From assembly GCA_039566865.1 (NCBI GenBank), contig CM076954.1, positions 10,114,001 through 10,178,000 on the forward strand: a stretch of 64,000 nt of DNA, written 5' to 3'. The position numbers were made by a program, and so were the translations under genes. Positions 11,531-22,046 of this stretch are shown here, piece by piece (position 1 is the first letter of the stretch; each line of letters opens with the position of its first letter). The stretch comes from Aurelia coerulea (lineage: Eukaryota; Cnidaria; Scyphozoa; Semaeostomeae; Ulmaridae). The notes under the pieces were generated by a model, which was not told the DNA's origin, did no database searches, and saw nothing but the letters and a program-made list of their open reading frames with translations.

Positions 11531-12944
11531 TCTGTTCCCCTCCTCTAGGATGGGCGAAATTAAATGAGAAACTCTGAGTAAGACATGACTCTCTTTGCCC
11601 TTATGTCCCCTCTTCTGCCTCCGATTGCGGTATCTCTGGAGAAAGGAACCAATTTGAAAATAAACGAAATGTTAGAAGATCGTTTCTTTTAGCTCTATGC
11701 CCCTGCGAAGAAATTTGCGATCCCATTTGAGCCGCCGCCCCCTGAAGCCTTCCTTGGTAAGGAAGAAATCAATGATATTTTCTGTTGGATTTCTTTGCAG
11801 GCCTTCAATCAAGGGCCTTGGCCTAGACTTATGGCGTGATTCCTTGCATTCGTTCTATGTTTTGTAACTGCACGAAGCGAAGCGTAGCGTCCATTTAGAG
11901 ATAAATGCCAGGAAAGCTGTTCCTTTTGGCTAGCAGTTTGCAGACTAATTACAATGAGTCCGAGTTACCTTTGATGAAATCAAGACTGTCAAAACAATTC
12001 CATAGAGCTAACTGCCATGATGTTATAAGTCTTATCAGATGTCCACTGTGAAAGGCCTGATGTTGTCTTGGGACAGAACAAAAGCTCTGCAATGCGTCAT
12101 TCGAAAGGAATTTATACTGAAAACAATAATGACTACACTCAAATTCAATCAGCTCGTTCTAATTGCTTCAAAATTTAACAATGCTCAAATGTTATGGTTG
12201 AATGAACGACAGACTCACGACCGTTTTGAAAGCCATTACGACGAAAGCCCTAATATTTCAATGTCAAGTGTATAATCCGGAGCAGTGGAACAATAGGAAC
12301 CTTCGAATGTCAGTCCCTTGCACCTTTGCATGATCTCCCTTTCCCATTGGAAGCCCCCATTAAAATTGCCCTGTTCTCTCCTCTCGAGCCAACGATATTT
12401 TAGCTGGAAAAAGAAGCCGATCTATGAAACTCTGCCCTTGCCCTTTCAAAAGAAAAAGTGGGAGTACGACACAGCTCCAATGTATAATTGGTCCGCCAAT
12501 TATGATATGTCTAAAGATCATTCCCTTGTACACAGACAACTGAAAGGGATTCCGCCAATCCTTTGATGTCACCGAATTCGCCCCTTACCCTGATTTGGGG
12601 GCGAATTTGAGAAAACAAAATCTCTATTGCACCCCGTAGAGGGAAGACGAAGATATTTGGAAAGTTTCGCGAGGATCAGCGCAACGGTGCTCGAGTTTTA
12701 CGCCACACAAAATTCGCTTCACGTTTTAATAATATAGAAGATATTACTGTTCAATTACATAGTACCACACGCAACGAACATATTTTTATTGAATTCCTAT
12801 AAGACGTCTACCAAAACTTTCTAAATCAACCTTAATTTGCGAGTAATCAAGTTCCTTAGGGGTCATGACAAATTTTAAACCTTTAGATAATACCGAAATT
12901 TCTGATTCACTAAGAGCTCTTTTGGATAAATTAATCACCTTATC

Positions 12945-12948
<4 letters not shown>
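11531..12948. other. Unassigned stretch before the ATT-rich cluster
   Basis: No recognisable gene. Short open frames at 12.0-12.6 kb lack domains. The region ends at an ATT array. Confidence 0.4.
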
Positions 12949-12989
<41 letters not shown>

Positions 12990-13015
12990 CACTATTATTA
13001 TTAGTATTATTATTG
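12949..13015 (+). repeat. (ATT)n array at the 3' end of LINE copy A
   Basis: Near-perfect ATT repeats with a few variant units. The array abuts the 3' end of the minus-strand RLE-class LINE that follows. Confidence 0.9.
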
Positions 13016-13114
13016 TCATTGTTTCAGCTTACGCTCTGGCTGTTGGAATTGCCATCATTCCTCCTGTTAGGCGGATCATAACAAATGACCAAGGGCTAAC
13101 AGGAAATCTCTCTC

Positions 13115-14132
13115 TTACATCTCTAGCACTTTCCTCAGGATCCTTGCAGTTCCTAACAAGGCAGTCTTTTGTGCAGCTCCGACATCACCCGGTATCCCCA
13201 ACTTCTCAATCCACCTGTCAAACTCTTTTGTCACACTTCCAAGGGCACCTACAACCACAGGAACAACCTGCACCTTTCTCAATTGCCACAGTCTTCCAAT
13301 TTCCCTTCGCAAGTCCTGGTATTTCTCCACCTTTTCCCTTTCCTTTTCATGTACTCTTCCATCGGCGGGTACTGCAATATCCACAATTACACAGCTTTTT
13401 TCCTTTTTACCAACTATAACAATGTCTGGCCTCCTTGCCTCTATCACATTATCTCATTGTATATTTATATCCCACAACAATTTTACACTTTCATTCTCTA
13501 CCGCTCCTTCTGGGTTCTGTTCATACCATCTTTCCTTATGTTCTAATGCATTTTTCTTGCACAGTTCCCAATGAATTTTCTTTGCTACATTGTCATGGCG
13601 TCTCTTGTATTCTTTCTGAGCTCATTTTTCATATTCACTTATTATGTGTTGCACACTTTCTCCTTTCTTTCCACACATCCTACAAAGAGGATTGTCAATA
13701 CTCTTATCAATGTGGTGTTTTACATAATTTGTTCTGATCGCCTGTTCCTGTGCAGCACATAGCAACGCCTCCGTTTCAACTTTTAAATCACTTCTGACTA
13801 ACCAATTCCAGGTTTTGTCCTTGTCTACCTTCTCCAGCATTTCCCTGATGAACTGTCCATACATCCTTTTCCCCTTCCACTTGTCTTTAAGCTCCTGAGC
13901 CTTCTTTCGTTTGAATTCACTCTTACTGACTGGTACTTTCTGTCTCAATCGTTCCTGATGTACAAACCCCCTGAATTAACTTTTCTGCAGAATTCAATAC
14001 ATACAAGCCTAAGCTATTTTCCTCTCCTCTAACACAATGTTCTATGCCTATCAAACCTCTGCCTCCTTCATGCCTTTTCAAGTACAGTCTGTCCACATCA
14101 CTCTTAGGATGAAACGCACCATACATTGTCAT
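13115..14132 (-). pseudogene. C-terminal half of RLE-class LINE copy A (zinc knuckle and endonuclease)
   Basis: Three shifted frames cover the region after the RT. The first (14132-13923) begins MTMYGAFHPKSDVDRLYL with EGGRGLIG, which matches copy D at the same position. The second (13948-13622) holds the knuckle CRMCGKKGESVQHIISEYEK; the final Cys of the usual CxxC...HxxxC motif reads Tyr here. The third (13447-13115) holds RRPDIVIVGKKEKSCVIVDI, the restriction-like endonuclease core with its PD and downstream D/K residues, and then ALLGTARILRKVLEM at the end. At least two frameshifts separate the pieces, so the copy is dead. This endonuclease type belongs to the R2/R4/NeSL group and nicks the target for target-primed reverse transcription. 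Confidence 0.75.
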
Positions 14133-14182
14133 CGTCTTTCTTGTTGTTCTGTCTAAACTTTTCAGTTCACTTCCTTTCCAGT

Positions 14183-14503
14183 CTAGGATTCGTTCTTTCT
14201 GATGGCCCTCGCCTGGTCACAAACACGCTGTTCCGTTGAGTGAAACATACCCCTTACTCTCCATTCTCTAAACAGTCTTTGTCTGTAGCCTCTGATGGGT
14301 CTCCCCTCTTCGCCAAATGGGTTACTTCTATAAAAGCATCCCATCACTACCTTATTCACTTCTTTATTCCATCTCATTCTGGCAGTAGTAGGATAACGAC
14401 CGGGCCCCCGCTGCTCACCAGAGGAACACCTGCTGGACGAGGAGCCTTCACGTGATGTTCCAGTCCCATTTACGTCGTTATTTGATATACTATCATTGGA
14501 CAT
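14183..14503 (-). pseudogene. N-terminal ORF fragment of RLE-class LINE copy A
   Basis: Encodes about 100 residues starting MSNDSISNNDVNGTGTSR, then TTARMRWNKEVNKVVMGCFY and EQRVCDQARAIRKNES. This looks like the N-terminal DNA-binding part of R2/R4-type retrotransposon proteins from related invertebrate elements. A stop and frame change follow at about 14183, where the sequence jumps to the post-RT region. It has no independent function. Confidence 0.55.
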
Positions 14504-14800
14504 TTAGCACTCATATAGAGGTTTAGTGAATTTTAAGGTTGCACTACCACCAGTGTTTTTATCGAGACACCATCTCTAGGGAAGTTGCCAAACAAGGCTA
14601 AACAGTCCCCCCTACCCATGAGACAGACTAGCCCCCGCCGGATGCCAACCCGGTATTTCTTGGTCTCGGGGAGAGCTTACAGGTGCTACACCTTGCTTAA
14701 GGGTGACCTGGGGGTAGTTGTGGCAAAAGGTAACCTCATTATCCCAAGTCGAAACTCCACAACCGGATGCAGTTTTATGTCATACCCAGCACAAATTTAT

Positions 14801-14885
14801 TTATTATTATTATAAATTAAATTAATTATTATTATTATTATTATTATTATCATTATTATTATTATTATTATCATCATTATTATTA
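14801..14885 (+). repeat. Interrupted (ATT)n array between copy A and the foldback
   Basis: TTATTATT units with ATC and ATAAATTAAATT interruptions lie between the 5' end of LINE copy A and the left arm of the large foldback. Confidence 0.85.
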
Positions 14886-16243
14886 TAAAAACAACACTGT
14901 TAAAATTTCGTACGTTTCGATTTAAAAATCTTCTTCAGCTAAACTTTCCAAAGCAACCGAGCATTTTATATCCTACGGTAAACAACCTAGATTAAACTTG
15001 AAAGCCAAAAACTTTAAAATCCATCCTAAGTAAGCGTGACTACCATTGAAATAAGACCCAAATGGGGATAAAAATGATGCTAAAGTTTGAACTTTTTGGA
15101 GTAAACAAGTTTGAAGCATTATTATAGTTTAAAGCGTTAGCTAAAATCCACCCCAGTGGACCAGACCAATCACTGACCCAACCCCCAAGAGACCCAGAAT
15201 CATCCGCCCCTCGAAAAGACCCCCATTACAGTCTCCAAGGAGGCTGGAAGCACTGAGAAGGCAAACAACAAGATTCAGTCGGAAAACCCCGCGGCCCTCC
15301 CCATGACCCTTCCACGACTCGCTAACTGCTGAGTCAAGAATAGCATGATAGGGGATTCCACCCTACCGCCACGTGTAAAAGCACACGAAGTAATAAGAGA
15401 AGGCCGCAAAGCCACACCCACCAAATCTTCTGGATATAAATGCAACTGCAGATTTCAGGCCACCCTGCACGCAAACATGTCCAGCTCCACAGATCACCGC
15501 GGGAGATTTGATGTTAGTATAAAAATTATTGATGGGGCAGAAAACGTTTTTTCGTTGCGCCGAAAGGAATTATTATGGCAATATCAGTTGGGGACTTTCT
15601 TGCCAAGGGGCCTGAATGAAAGGGCTGCAGATGTGGAGCTGGACATGTTTGCGTGCGGGGTGGCCTGAAATCTGCAGTTGCATTTATATCCAGAAGATTT
15701 GGTGGGTGTGGCTTTGCGGCCTTCTCTTATTACTTCGTGTGCTTTTACACGTGGCGGTAGGGTGGAATCCCCTATCATGCTATTCTTGACTCAGCAGTTA
15801 GCGAGTCGTGGAAGGGTCATGGGGGAGGGCCGCGGGGTTTTCCGACTGAATCTTGTTGTTTGCCTTCTAAGTGCTTCCAGCCTCCTTGGAGACTGTAATG
15901 GGGGTCTTTTCGAGGGGCGGGTGATTCTGGGTCTCTTGGGGGTTGGGTCAGTGATTGGTCTGGTCCACTGGGGTGGATTTTAGCTAACGCTTTAAACTAT
16001 AATAATGCTTCAAACTTGTTTACTCCAAAAAGTTCAAACTTTAGCATCATTTTTATTCACATTTGGGTCTTATTTCAATGGTAGTCACGTTTACTTAGGA
16101 TGGATTTTAAAGTTTTTGGCTTTCAAGTTTAATCTAGGTTGTTTACCGTAGGATATAAAATGCTCGGTTGCTTTGTAAAGTTTAGCTGCAGAAGATTTTT
16201 AAATCGAAACGTACGAAATTTTAACAGTGTTGTTTTTATACTT
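14886..16243. mobile_element. Large foldback: two ~610-bp inverted arms around ~140 bp
   Basis: The left arm (14886 to ~15491) and the right arm (~15632 to 16243) are inverted copies that match almost base for base. The outer ends read AACAACACTGTTAAAATTTC on the left and its reverse complement on the right. The inner ends meet at AGCTCCACA and TGTGGAGCT. The same peptide, MIGDSTLPPRVKAHEVIREG, can be read from both arms in opposite directions, a by-product of the symmetry. Both outer sides adjoin ATT arrays. The right arm continues into a short tail (to ~16279) homologous to 18272-18329, so the arms are probably two 3' ends of one retroelement family that uses ATT sites. No known protein domain was recognised. 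Confidence 0.8.
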
Positions 16244-16279
16244 TTATTTTCTGTTAATAAGATGGTGGTTTAGTTCATA

Positions 16280-16349
<70 letters not shown>

Positions 16350-16350
16350 T
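16280..16350 (+). repeat. (ATT)n array at the 3' end of LINE copy B
   Basis: About 23 uninterrupted ATT units separate the foldback from LINE copy B. Confidence 0.92.
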
Positions 16351-18037
16351 GTTCTTTGCTTTTAATGCAGTACAGTTCTCGCCACTGTGCCGAGGTCAGT
16401 CCATGTCCCTAAGGCAACAGCAGTGTTCACTTGATGGACAACGTTCTTCTCAGGATGTGGGCGCTTCCGAGGAGAGCAATCTTCAGCAATTCTTCAATCC
16501 GTATGTGGCCAGGAACTTGACTGACGTACTTCTCAAGGCCTTTCTTGATGAGTCCCAGTGCTCCCACTACAATTGGAAGTGTCGATGTCTTCATTTCCCA
16601 CATTTTTGTTACTTCAATTTCAAGATCTTTATACTTGGACAGCTTCTCTACTTCTTTAATCGATACATTTCTTTCAGATGGTATACTCATGTCAATCATA
16701 ATGCATTTAATTTCTTTCTTGTCTTTGATAATTATGTCAGGTCTATTAGCTTTTATCTCTTTGTCTGTGCTTACAGGCATGTCCCATAGTACGGTGGCAG
16801 CTTCATTTTCAGTCACTTTCTCAGGTTTGTGCTCATACCACTTATCTGCAGTTGGGAAATGGTAATTTTTGCATATTCTCCAATGTAGGTATCCTGCTGC
16901 CTTGTCATGTCGCTGTATATATTCCGTCTTTGCGAGTACTGGACAGTCGGCTACAATATGGTCAATAGTTTCCTCGCATTCATTGCACATCCTACACTTG
17001 GGGTCAGTGCCGTCTTTGATGATCTTATTGTGGTATGATCTTGTTGCTAAGCTTTGATCCTGTGCAGCAATTATCAATCCCTCAGTTTCTCCTTTAAGTC
17101 CAGGACTCTTAAGCCATTTGTGAGTCTGTTCTATTTCAACATCTGGCTTATTCACCCTAGTTGGATACTGGCCATGCATCGGTTTTCCTTCCCATATCTG
17201 TCTCATCTTCTCATGTGCCTTCTTCTTTGTCTCCTGCTTTACTCTTTTAGCAAATAAAGTGATTTTTTCTTGTTGTATTCTAGCAGTGTCTGGTACTTCT
17301 AACTCTCCATTCAATTTTCTGGCATCTTTTGCAACAGAATAAAGCTTCTTGCTGTTTTCATGCCGGTACACAAGTTTGAGAAGGGGATCTTCTGTTTGTT
17401 CCAGGTACGAGTTTAGCCCCACTGTGGTTGTTTTGAACACGAGTTCGAGCTGAGTGAGGCCCCGTCCGCCACCTTCTCTCGGTAGGTACATTCTTTCCAC
17501 ATCAGCTTTTGGGTGGTTCATCCTCTCCATAGTTAACAGCTTCCTTGTTTTTGTATCCAGCTTTCTTATTTCACTCATCTGCCAGTTTACAATGTTGACA
17601 CTATAAGTAAATACGGGTACAGCAAGTGTATTGATTGCTTCTATCTTGTTTGATCCGTTGAGTTCACTTTTTGTTATCAGTCTCACTCTCCTGTAGTATT
17701 CTTTTCTAATTTGTTCTTTCATGGTGGCATGCTGTATACCATCACCTTCATTGATCCCTAGATATTTGTAAGCACCTTCCTGTTCTAGCTCCTTATTGTG
17801 GTATTAGTGTCTACTGTGATGTCTGTAGTTTGTGTGAGCTTGCCCCTCTTGAATGTGGCTTTGGCACATTTTGCAAGGCCGAACTGCATGCAGATATCGT
17901 CACTGAAGGTCTTGGTTGTCTTGAGCAGCCCCTCCTGTTGATTGTCGTTTTTCACATAGGTCTTCAGATCGTCCATATAGAACAAATGGCTAATTTTCTT
18001 ACCGCCTACTTCATACCCATATCCAGTGTTGTTGAGC

Positions 18038-18041
<4 letters not shown>
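16351..18041 (-). mobile_element. RLE-class LINE copy B, 5'-truncated, between ATT arrays
   Basis: A minus-strand copy whose 3' end abuts the 16280-16350 array. Its 5' end is cut off within the RT and directly joins the ATT array at 18042. The encoded protein is clearly diverged from copies A, C and D, so it represents another subfamily. Confidence 0.85.
16427..18039 (-). pseudogene. RLE-class LINE copy B: RT fragment, zinc knuckle and endonuclease
   Basis: The upstream piece (18039-17785) has the RT catalytic box HLFYMDDLKTY, with Met in place of the usual Ala before DD. The long frame (17722-16427, 431 aa) contains the thumb/linker, the knuckle CRMCNECEETIDHIVADC (~residues 243-260), and the endonuclease core RPDIIIKDKKEIKCIMIDMS (~325-344). 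It ends with ALLGSAHILRRTLSIK, the normal C-terminus of this family. A single-base frame loss at about 17795 separates the two pieces (AYKYLGINEGDG is readable in the second frame upstream of its first Met). The 5' part with most of the RT is missing. Confidence 0.85.
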
Positions 18042-18088
<47 letters not shown>

Positions 18089-18361
18089 GCAGAGAAAACA
18101 AGACTAGTTTGTTTGAAAATTTTCGATCTATCGTAGACCTTCATCAGTCAATTAATGTTCGAATAAATGTTTTACAATCTAACGTTATCAAATGCGAATG
18201 TTGTGTTCCATAAATTAAAGGAGTCTAAAATTCTAACAATGAAATATTATTATTATTATTATTATTATTACAGTTTTTGTTTTTATATGTATATATTCTG
18301 TTTGATTTGAAGGATGGTTTAGTTTTTTATTATTATTGTTATTATTATTATTATTATTATT
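18042..18361 (+). repeat. Three ATT arrays with retroelement scraps between them
   Basis: ATT runs lie at 18042-18087, 18246-18271 and 18328-18361. The 18088-18240 piece contains GATCTATCGTAGACC followed by TTCATCAG. The 18272-18327 piece (ACAGTTTTTGTTTTTATA to GGATGGTTTAGTT) is homologous to the tail of the foldback at 16221-16279. These look like extreme 3' ends of a plus-strand retroelement inserted at ATT sites. Confidence 0.65.
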
Positions 18362-18737
18362 GTTCAATATTCACTCGGCGTTGATGTTGACTGCCGGTTA
18401 ACTGCTGGATAGCAAGTCAAGTCCCTTGGCCTTAGGTATCCAGTACTTTTCTCAGGATCTTTGCAGTTCCCAACAGACACGCTTTTTGTAAAAGTTCTGT
18501 GCTGCACTCCACTTCAATTTTCTTCAAAAAATTCTCAAAGTTCTTTCCAATGGTACCCAGAGCCCCAATGATTATTGGTACAATCTTAACATCCCTCACG
18601 TTCCATAACCTCTTGATCTCTCTCTTCAAGTCTTGATACAACTCAATTTTTTCCCTTTCTTTTCTTTCAATTCTTGTATCAAAGGGGCAGGATATGTCAA
18701 TCAGCAGACACGATCGATCCTTTTTGTTTTCAAACAC
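18362..18737 (-). pseudogene. RLE-class LINE copy C, severely 5'-truncated endonuclease fragment
   Basis: Encodes 101 residues from FENKKDRSCLLIDISCPFDT to LLGTAKILRKVLDT, the C-terminal end of the endonuclease. The 5' truncation falls exactly at the ATT array that follows (18738). It matches 18838-19213 of copy D with about five mismatches over 376 bp. Unlike copy D, it keeps a TGG codon where D has a stop. Confidence 0.85.
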
Positions 18738-18738
18738 A

Positions 18739-18837
<99 letters not shown>
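18738..18837 (+). repeat. Perfect (ATT)33 array between copies C and D
   Basis: One hundred bases of uninterrupted ATT repeats. It separates the truncated 5' end of copy C from the 3' end of copy D. Confidence 0.95.
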
Positions 18838-21800
18838 GTTCAATATTCACTCGGCGTTGATGTTGACTGCCGGTTAACTGCTGGATAGCAAGTCAAGTCC
18901 CTTGGCCTTAGGTATCCAGTACTTTTCTCAGGATCTTTGCAGTTCCCAACAGACACGCTTTTTGTAAAAGTTCTGTGCTGCACTCCACTTCAATTTTCTT
19001 CAACAAATTCTCAAAGTTCTTTCCAATGGTACCCAGAGCCCCAATGATTATTGGTACAATCTTAACTTCCCTCACGTTTCATAACCTCTTGATCTCTCTC
19101 TTCAAGTCTTGATACAACTCAATTTTTTCCTTTTCTTTTCTTTCAATTCTTGTATCAAAGGGGCAGGATATGTCAATCAGCAAACACGATCGATCCTTTT
19201 TGTTTTCAAACACGATGTCTGGTCGGTTATGCTCCAGTCGATGATCTGTCTGTATGGGAAAATCCCATAATAACCTAAAGTCTTCTGTCACAATCACACT
19301 CTCTACTTTATGGTTGTACCATCTATCTCCATGGTCTAATCCTAGTTTTGACATAACTTCCAGTGGACAATTTGAGCTACCTTGTCATGTCTCCAGCCTT
19401 TATATTGTACTTGTGCTAGCTGTTGACACTCAGAAACAATGTGTGCAATTGTTTCATCCGCTTTTCCACACAGTCTGCATTCTTTTGATACATTTTCGTT
19501 GTAAATGATGTTCTTTACAGAATTTGTTCCCACTGCTTGCTCTTGCGCTGCAAATATAGTGCTCTCTGTTTCTTTCTTTAATCCTGCATGTTTTAACCAA
19601 TTCCAGTTCGTATCTTTATACATCAAATCTTTTGTAGCAGCAGCTGTTTGCCCATGTAGCGGTTTATCTACCCACCCATTCTTATGCTGTTCTTTGTTCT
19701 GTCGTTTCCATACTCTTGGGTCTTTGATTTCATTTAATCTCAATATTCCTTCTTTTTCAACCGATCTCAATATTTTGTGGTCATTGTTCATCACATACCA
19801 GCCAAGACTATTCTCCTCACTTCGTACAGTCTCTTCAGCTCCAATCAAGCCCCTCCCTCCTTCCTGCCTTGTTAAATACAGTCTATTCACATTGCTTTTA
19901 GGGTGGAATGCTCCATACATGGTAAGTTTCTTTCTCGTTTTTCTATCAAGTTGTTGTAGTTCATTCTTGGTCCAATTTATCAAACCAGCTCCATACCTCA
20001 GCAATGACACAGCCCATGTATTTATTGCAATGATTACATTCTTTCCATTCAGTCTTGATTTAAGTATCTTTTTAATCTTCGAAGGTATTCCTTTTGAACA
20101 AGCTCTTTCATAGTTTGATTCATAATCTCGTCTATCTCCAGCATACCAAGATACTTATATCCTTCTTCACCGACACTTTTAATTGTTTCACCGTTTGGCA
20201 GTTGTACACCATCACTATTCATAACTTTTCCTCTTTTCATTACAACCACTCCGCACTTCTGAACTCCAAACATCATACCAATGTCCTCACTGAAAACACT
20301 CACAGTTCTTACCAGTGAATCAATCTCATTTTCATCCTTTGCAAATAACTTCAAATCATCCATGAAGAGGAGGTGATTTACTTTCGTTTTTCCCTTTTCA
20401 AGTTGATATCCAGCCTTACACTTTCTCAGCACCATTGACATTGGTAGAAGACAAATCACAAAAAGTAGCGGGGACAAGCAGTCACCCTGGAAGATTCCTC
20501 TCTGAATGGTTACTTCTCCTAATTCTTCTTTCCCTGCTGTTAATATCGTTTTCCAACGAGGCATGCTTCTTAGTAATAGCTCTTTGAGGTTTTCTGCAAC
20601 TCCAATCATGTTAAGACATTCTATTATCCACGAATGTGGTATCATATCGTAAGCTTTACGATAGTCAATCCATGCGATGGCGAGATTTGTGTGCCTTCTT
20701 TTACAATTCTTGATAATGGTCTTGTCGATAAGTAGCTGATCTTCTGTGCCCCTTGCTTTTCTTTTACACCCCTTTTGCTCATCTGGGAAAAACTCTCTCT
20801 CTTCCATATACGTGTAAATCTGATCTGCAGCTATCCCTGTCAACACTTTCCATATAAGTGGTAGACACGATATCGGTCTATAGTTGTCCGCAGCATTACC
20901 TTTTCTAATATCTTTCACACACAACACTGTCCTACCTGTTGTCATCCATGTCGGCACAACACCAGTTCTAATTATTTCATTGAGCTGCTCAGCGATTCTG
21001 TTGTGGAGTCCATTCAAGTTCTTGATCCAGAAGCCCTGCACTCCATCAGGCCCTGGGGCCTTCCAGTTCGGAATCTTCTTTAACTGTTCCTTAACCTTTC
21101 CTTCTTCAATTTCTATGTCTTCTTGCTTATGGTTTAATTCTGTCATCTCCTCTTTGATTTCCTTCAGCCATTCTGCCTGAGTGTTGTGCTCTACTGGGCT
21201 TTCCCATATTGAGCTCCAGAATTTTCGTGCTTCATCTGCATCTGGGATCAAACATTCACTTCGATCTTTTCCATCTAATTCCTGATATAACCGTCCTTGA
21301 TCTACTTCAAATAGTCTATTTTGACGCTGCTGTTCGTTTCTGGCTTCATATCTCTTAACCTTCGCCGCTTTCGCCACTACCCTTTGCTTCAATTCCTCTA
21401 TCACCATGCTAAGACCTTTTTCTTTAATCCTGTACTTATTATAGATATAGTCTATTCCTCTATTGCGAAGCATTTCACTGTTCTGTCTCCTCTCAAGTTT
21501 ACTAATAACTGCTCTCAATTCCCTGATATCGTTGTTGATACGTCTCTTCCACCAAGGATCTTTCTTTGGTCTTTGCTCTCTTTCTTTCAAGCCCATTTTA
21601 TGGGCTACATACCATATCAATGCAATAACAAATCTGTTTGTTTCGGTTATGGTGGGCGTAATTACCTTTTTAATGATATTTTCCAGCTTTTTTATTTCAC
21701 TTTGTATGTTCTTCTTATTCACCGTTTTGAATGTTACTTTTGGTGGTTGTTCTTTATTTTTATAAAAAGCACTTATGGTAGTCAGCTGTTCCGTCTCTTC

Positions 21801-21955
21801 GTCGTTCAACACAATATCTTCCCTAAGCTCTAATCTTCCAATACTATCAATATCACTTCCAATCCTATCTTCTCTGTCATTGTCTGATCCTGCTCGTGTT
21901 TCTGGTTCACCTTCAAATTGTGTCCTTTCTTGCTGCTCATTCATATCCATCATAA
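18838..21955 (-). mobile_element. RLE-class LINE copy D, the longest copy (3.1 kb)
   Basis: Minus strand, 3' end against the (ATT)33 array, 5' end joined to ATT repeats at 21956. The N-terminal DNA-binding region seen in copy A is missing, so it is 5'-truncated, but the RT and endonuclease are present. The 3' terminal 376 bp are nearly identical to copy C. Confidence 0.85.
18907..21953 (-). pseudogene. RLE-class LINE copy D polyprotein (RT, zinc knuckle, endonuclease), broken
   Basis: The first frame (21953-20049, 634 aa) carries a long basic linker and then the RT. Visible RT boxes are IPNWKAPGPDGVQGFWIKN, NYRPISCLPLIWKVLTGI, AIAWIDYRKAYDMIPHSW, QRGIFQGDCLSPLLFVICL and HLLFMDDLKLFAKDE, with Met before the catalytic DD. 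A one-base loss in an A-run near 20055 shifts into the second frame (20010-19342) with TMYGAFHPKSNVNRLYL and the knuckle CRLCGKADETIAHIVSEC. A second shift near 19345 leads to the endonuclease frame (19354-19079) with HNRPDIVFENKKDRSCLLID. That frame ends at a TGA that replaces the TGG present in copy C. The function would be target-primed reverse transcription at TAA-type sites; this copy is inactive as it stands. Confidence 0.85.
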
Positions 21956-22007
21956 AATTATTATTATTATTATTCTTAAAATTATTTTTATTATTATTAT
22001 TATTATT

Positions 22008-22039
<32 letters not shown>

Positions 22040-22046
22040 TATTATT
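21956..22046 (+). repeat. ATT/ATC array at the 5' end of LINE copy D
   Basis: TTATTATT units give way to a run of ATC units (about 22011-22037) and back to ATT. It marks the upstream edge of the ATT-associated cluster. Confidence 0.88.

Larger units (their letters stand above)
13016..14800 (-). mobile_element. RLE-class LINE copy A, internally deleted, between ATT arrays
   Basis: Reading on the minus strand, a 5' untranslated part (14504-14800) precedes the element's N-terminal coding part (14503-14183), then directly the C-terminal half (14132-13115) and a 3' end that runs into ATT repeats. The whole reverse transcriptase core is absent, so this is a deletion derivative with both ends kept. 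The 5' end also lies next to TTATT/ATT repeats, as expected for an element that targets TAA-type microsatellites (R4/Dong-like). The clade name is inferred from the endonuclease type and target. Confidence 0.75.

Noticed and set aside
15345..15778. Two genes encoding the same MIGDSTLPPRVKAHE peptide on opposite strands
   Set aside because: They are the two arms of the foldback read in opposite directions, with no recognised domain.
18095..18150. Hammerhead-ribozyme-like CTGATGAAG...CGAAA on the minus strand (and CTGAAGAAG...CGAAA in the foldback arms)
   Set aside because: The core nucleotides partly fit, but there is an extra base before stem II and no workable stem III or cleavage site could be drawn.
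12949..22046. Long open frames of poly-Ile, poly-Leu or poly-Tyr across the ATT arrays
   Set aside because: They are direct translations of the trinucleotide repeat with no start context or domain.
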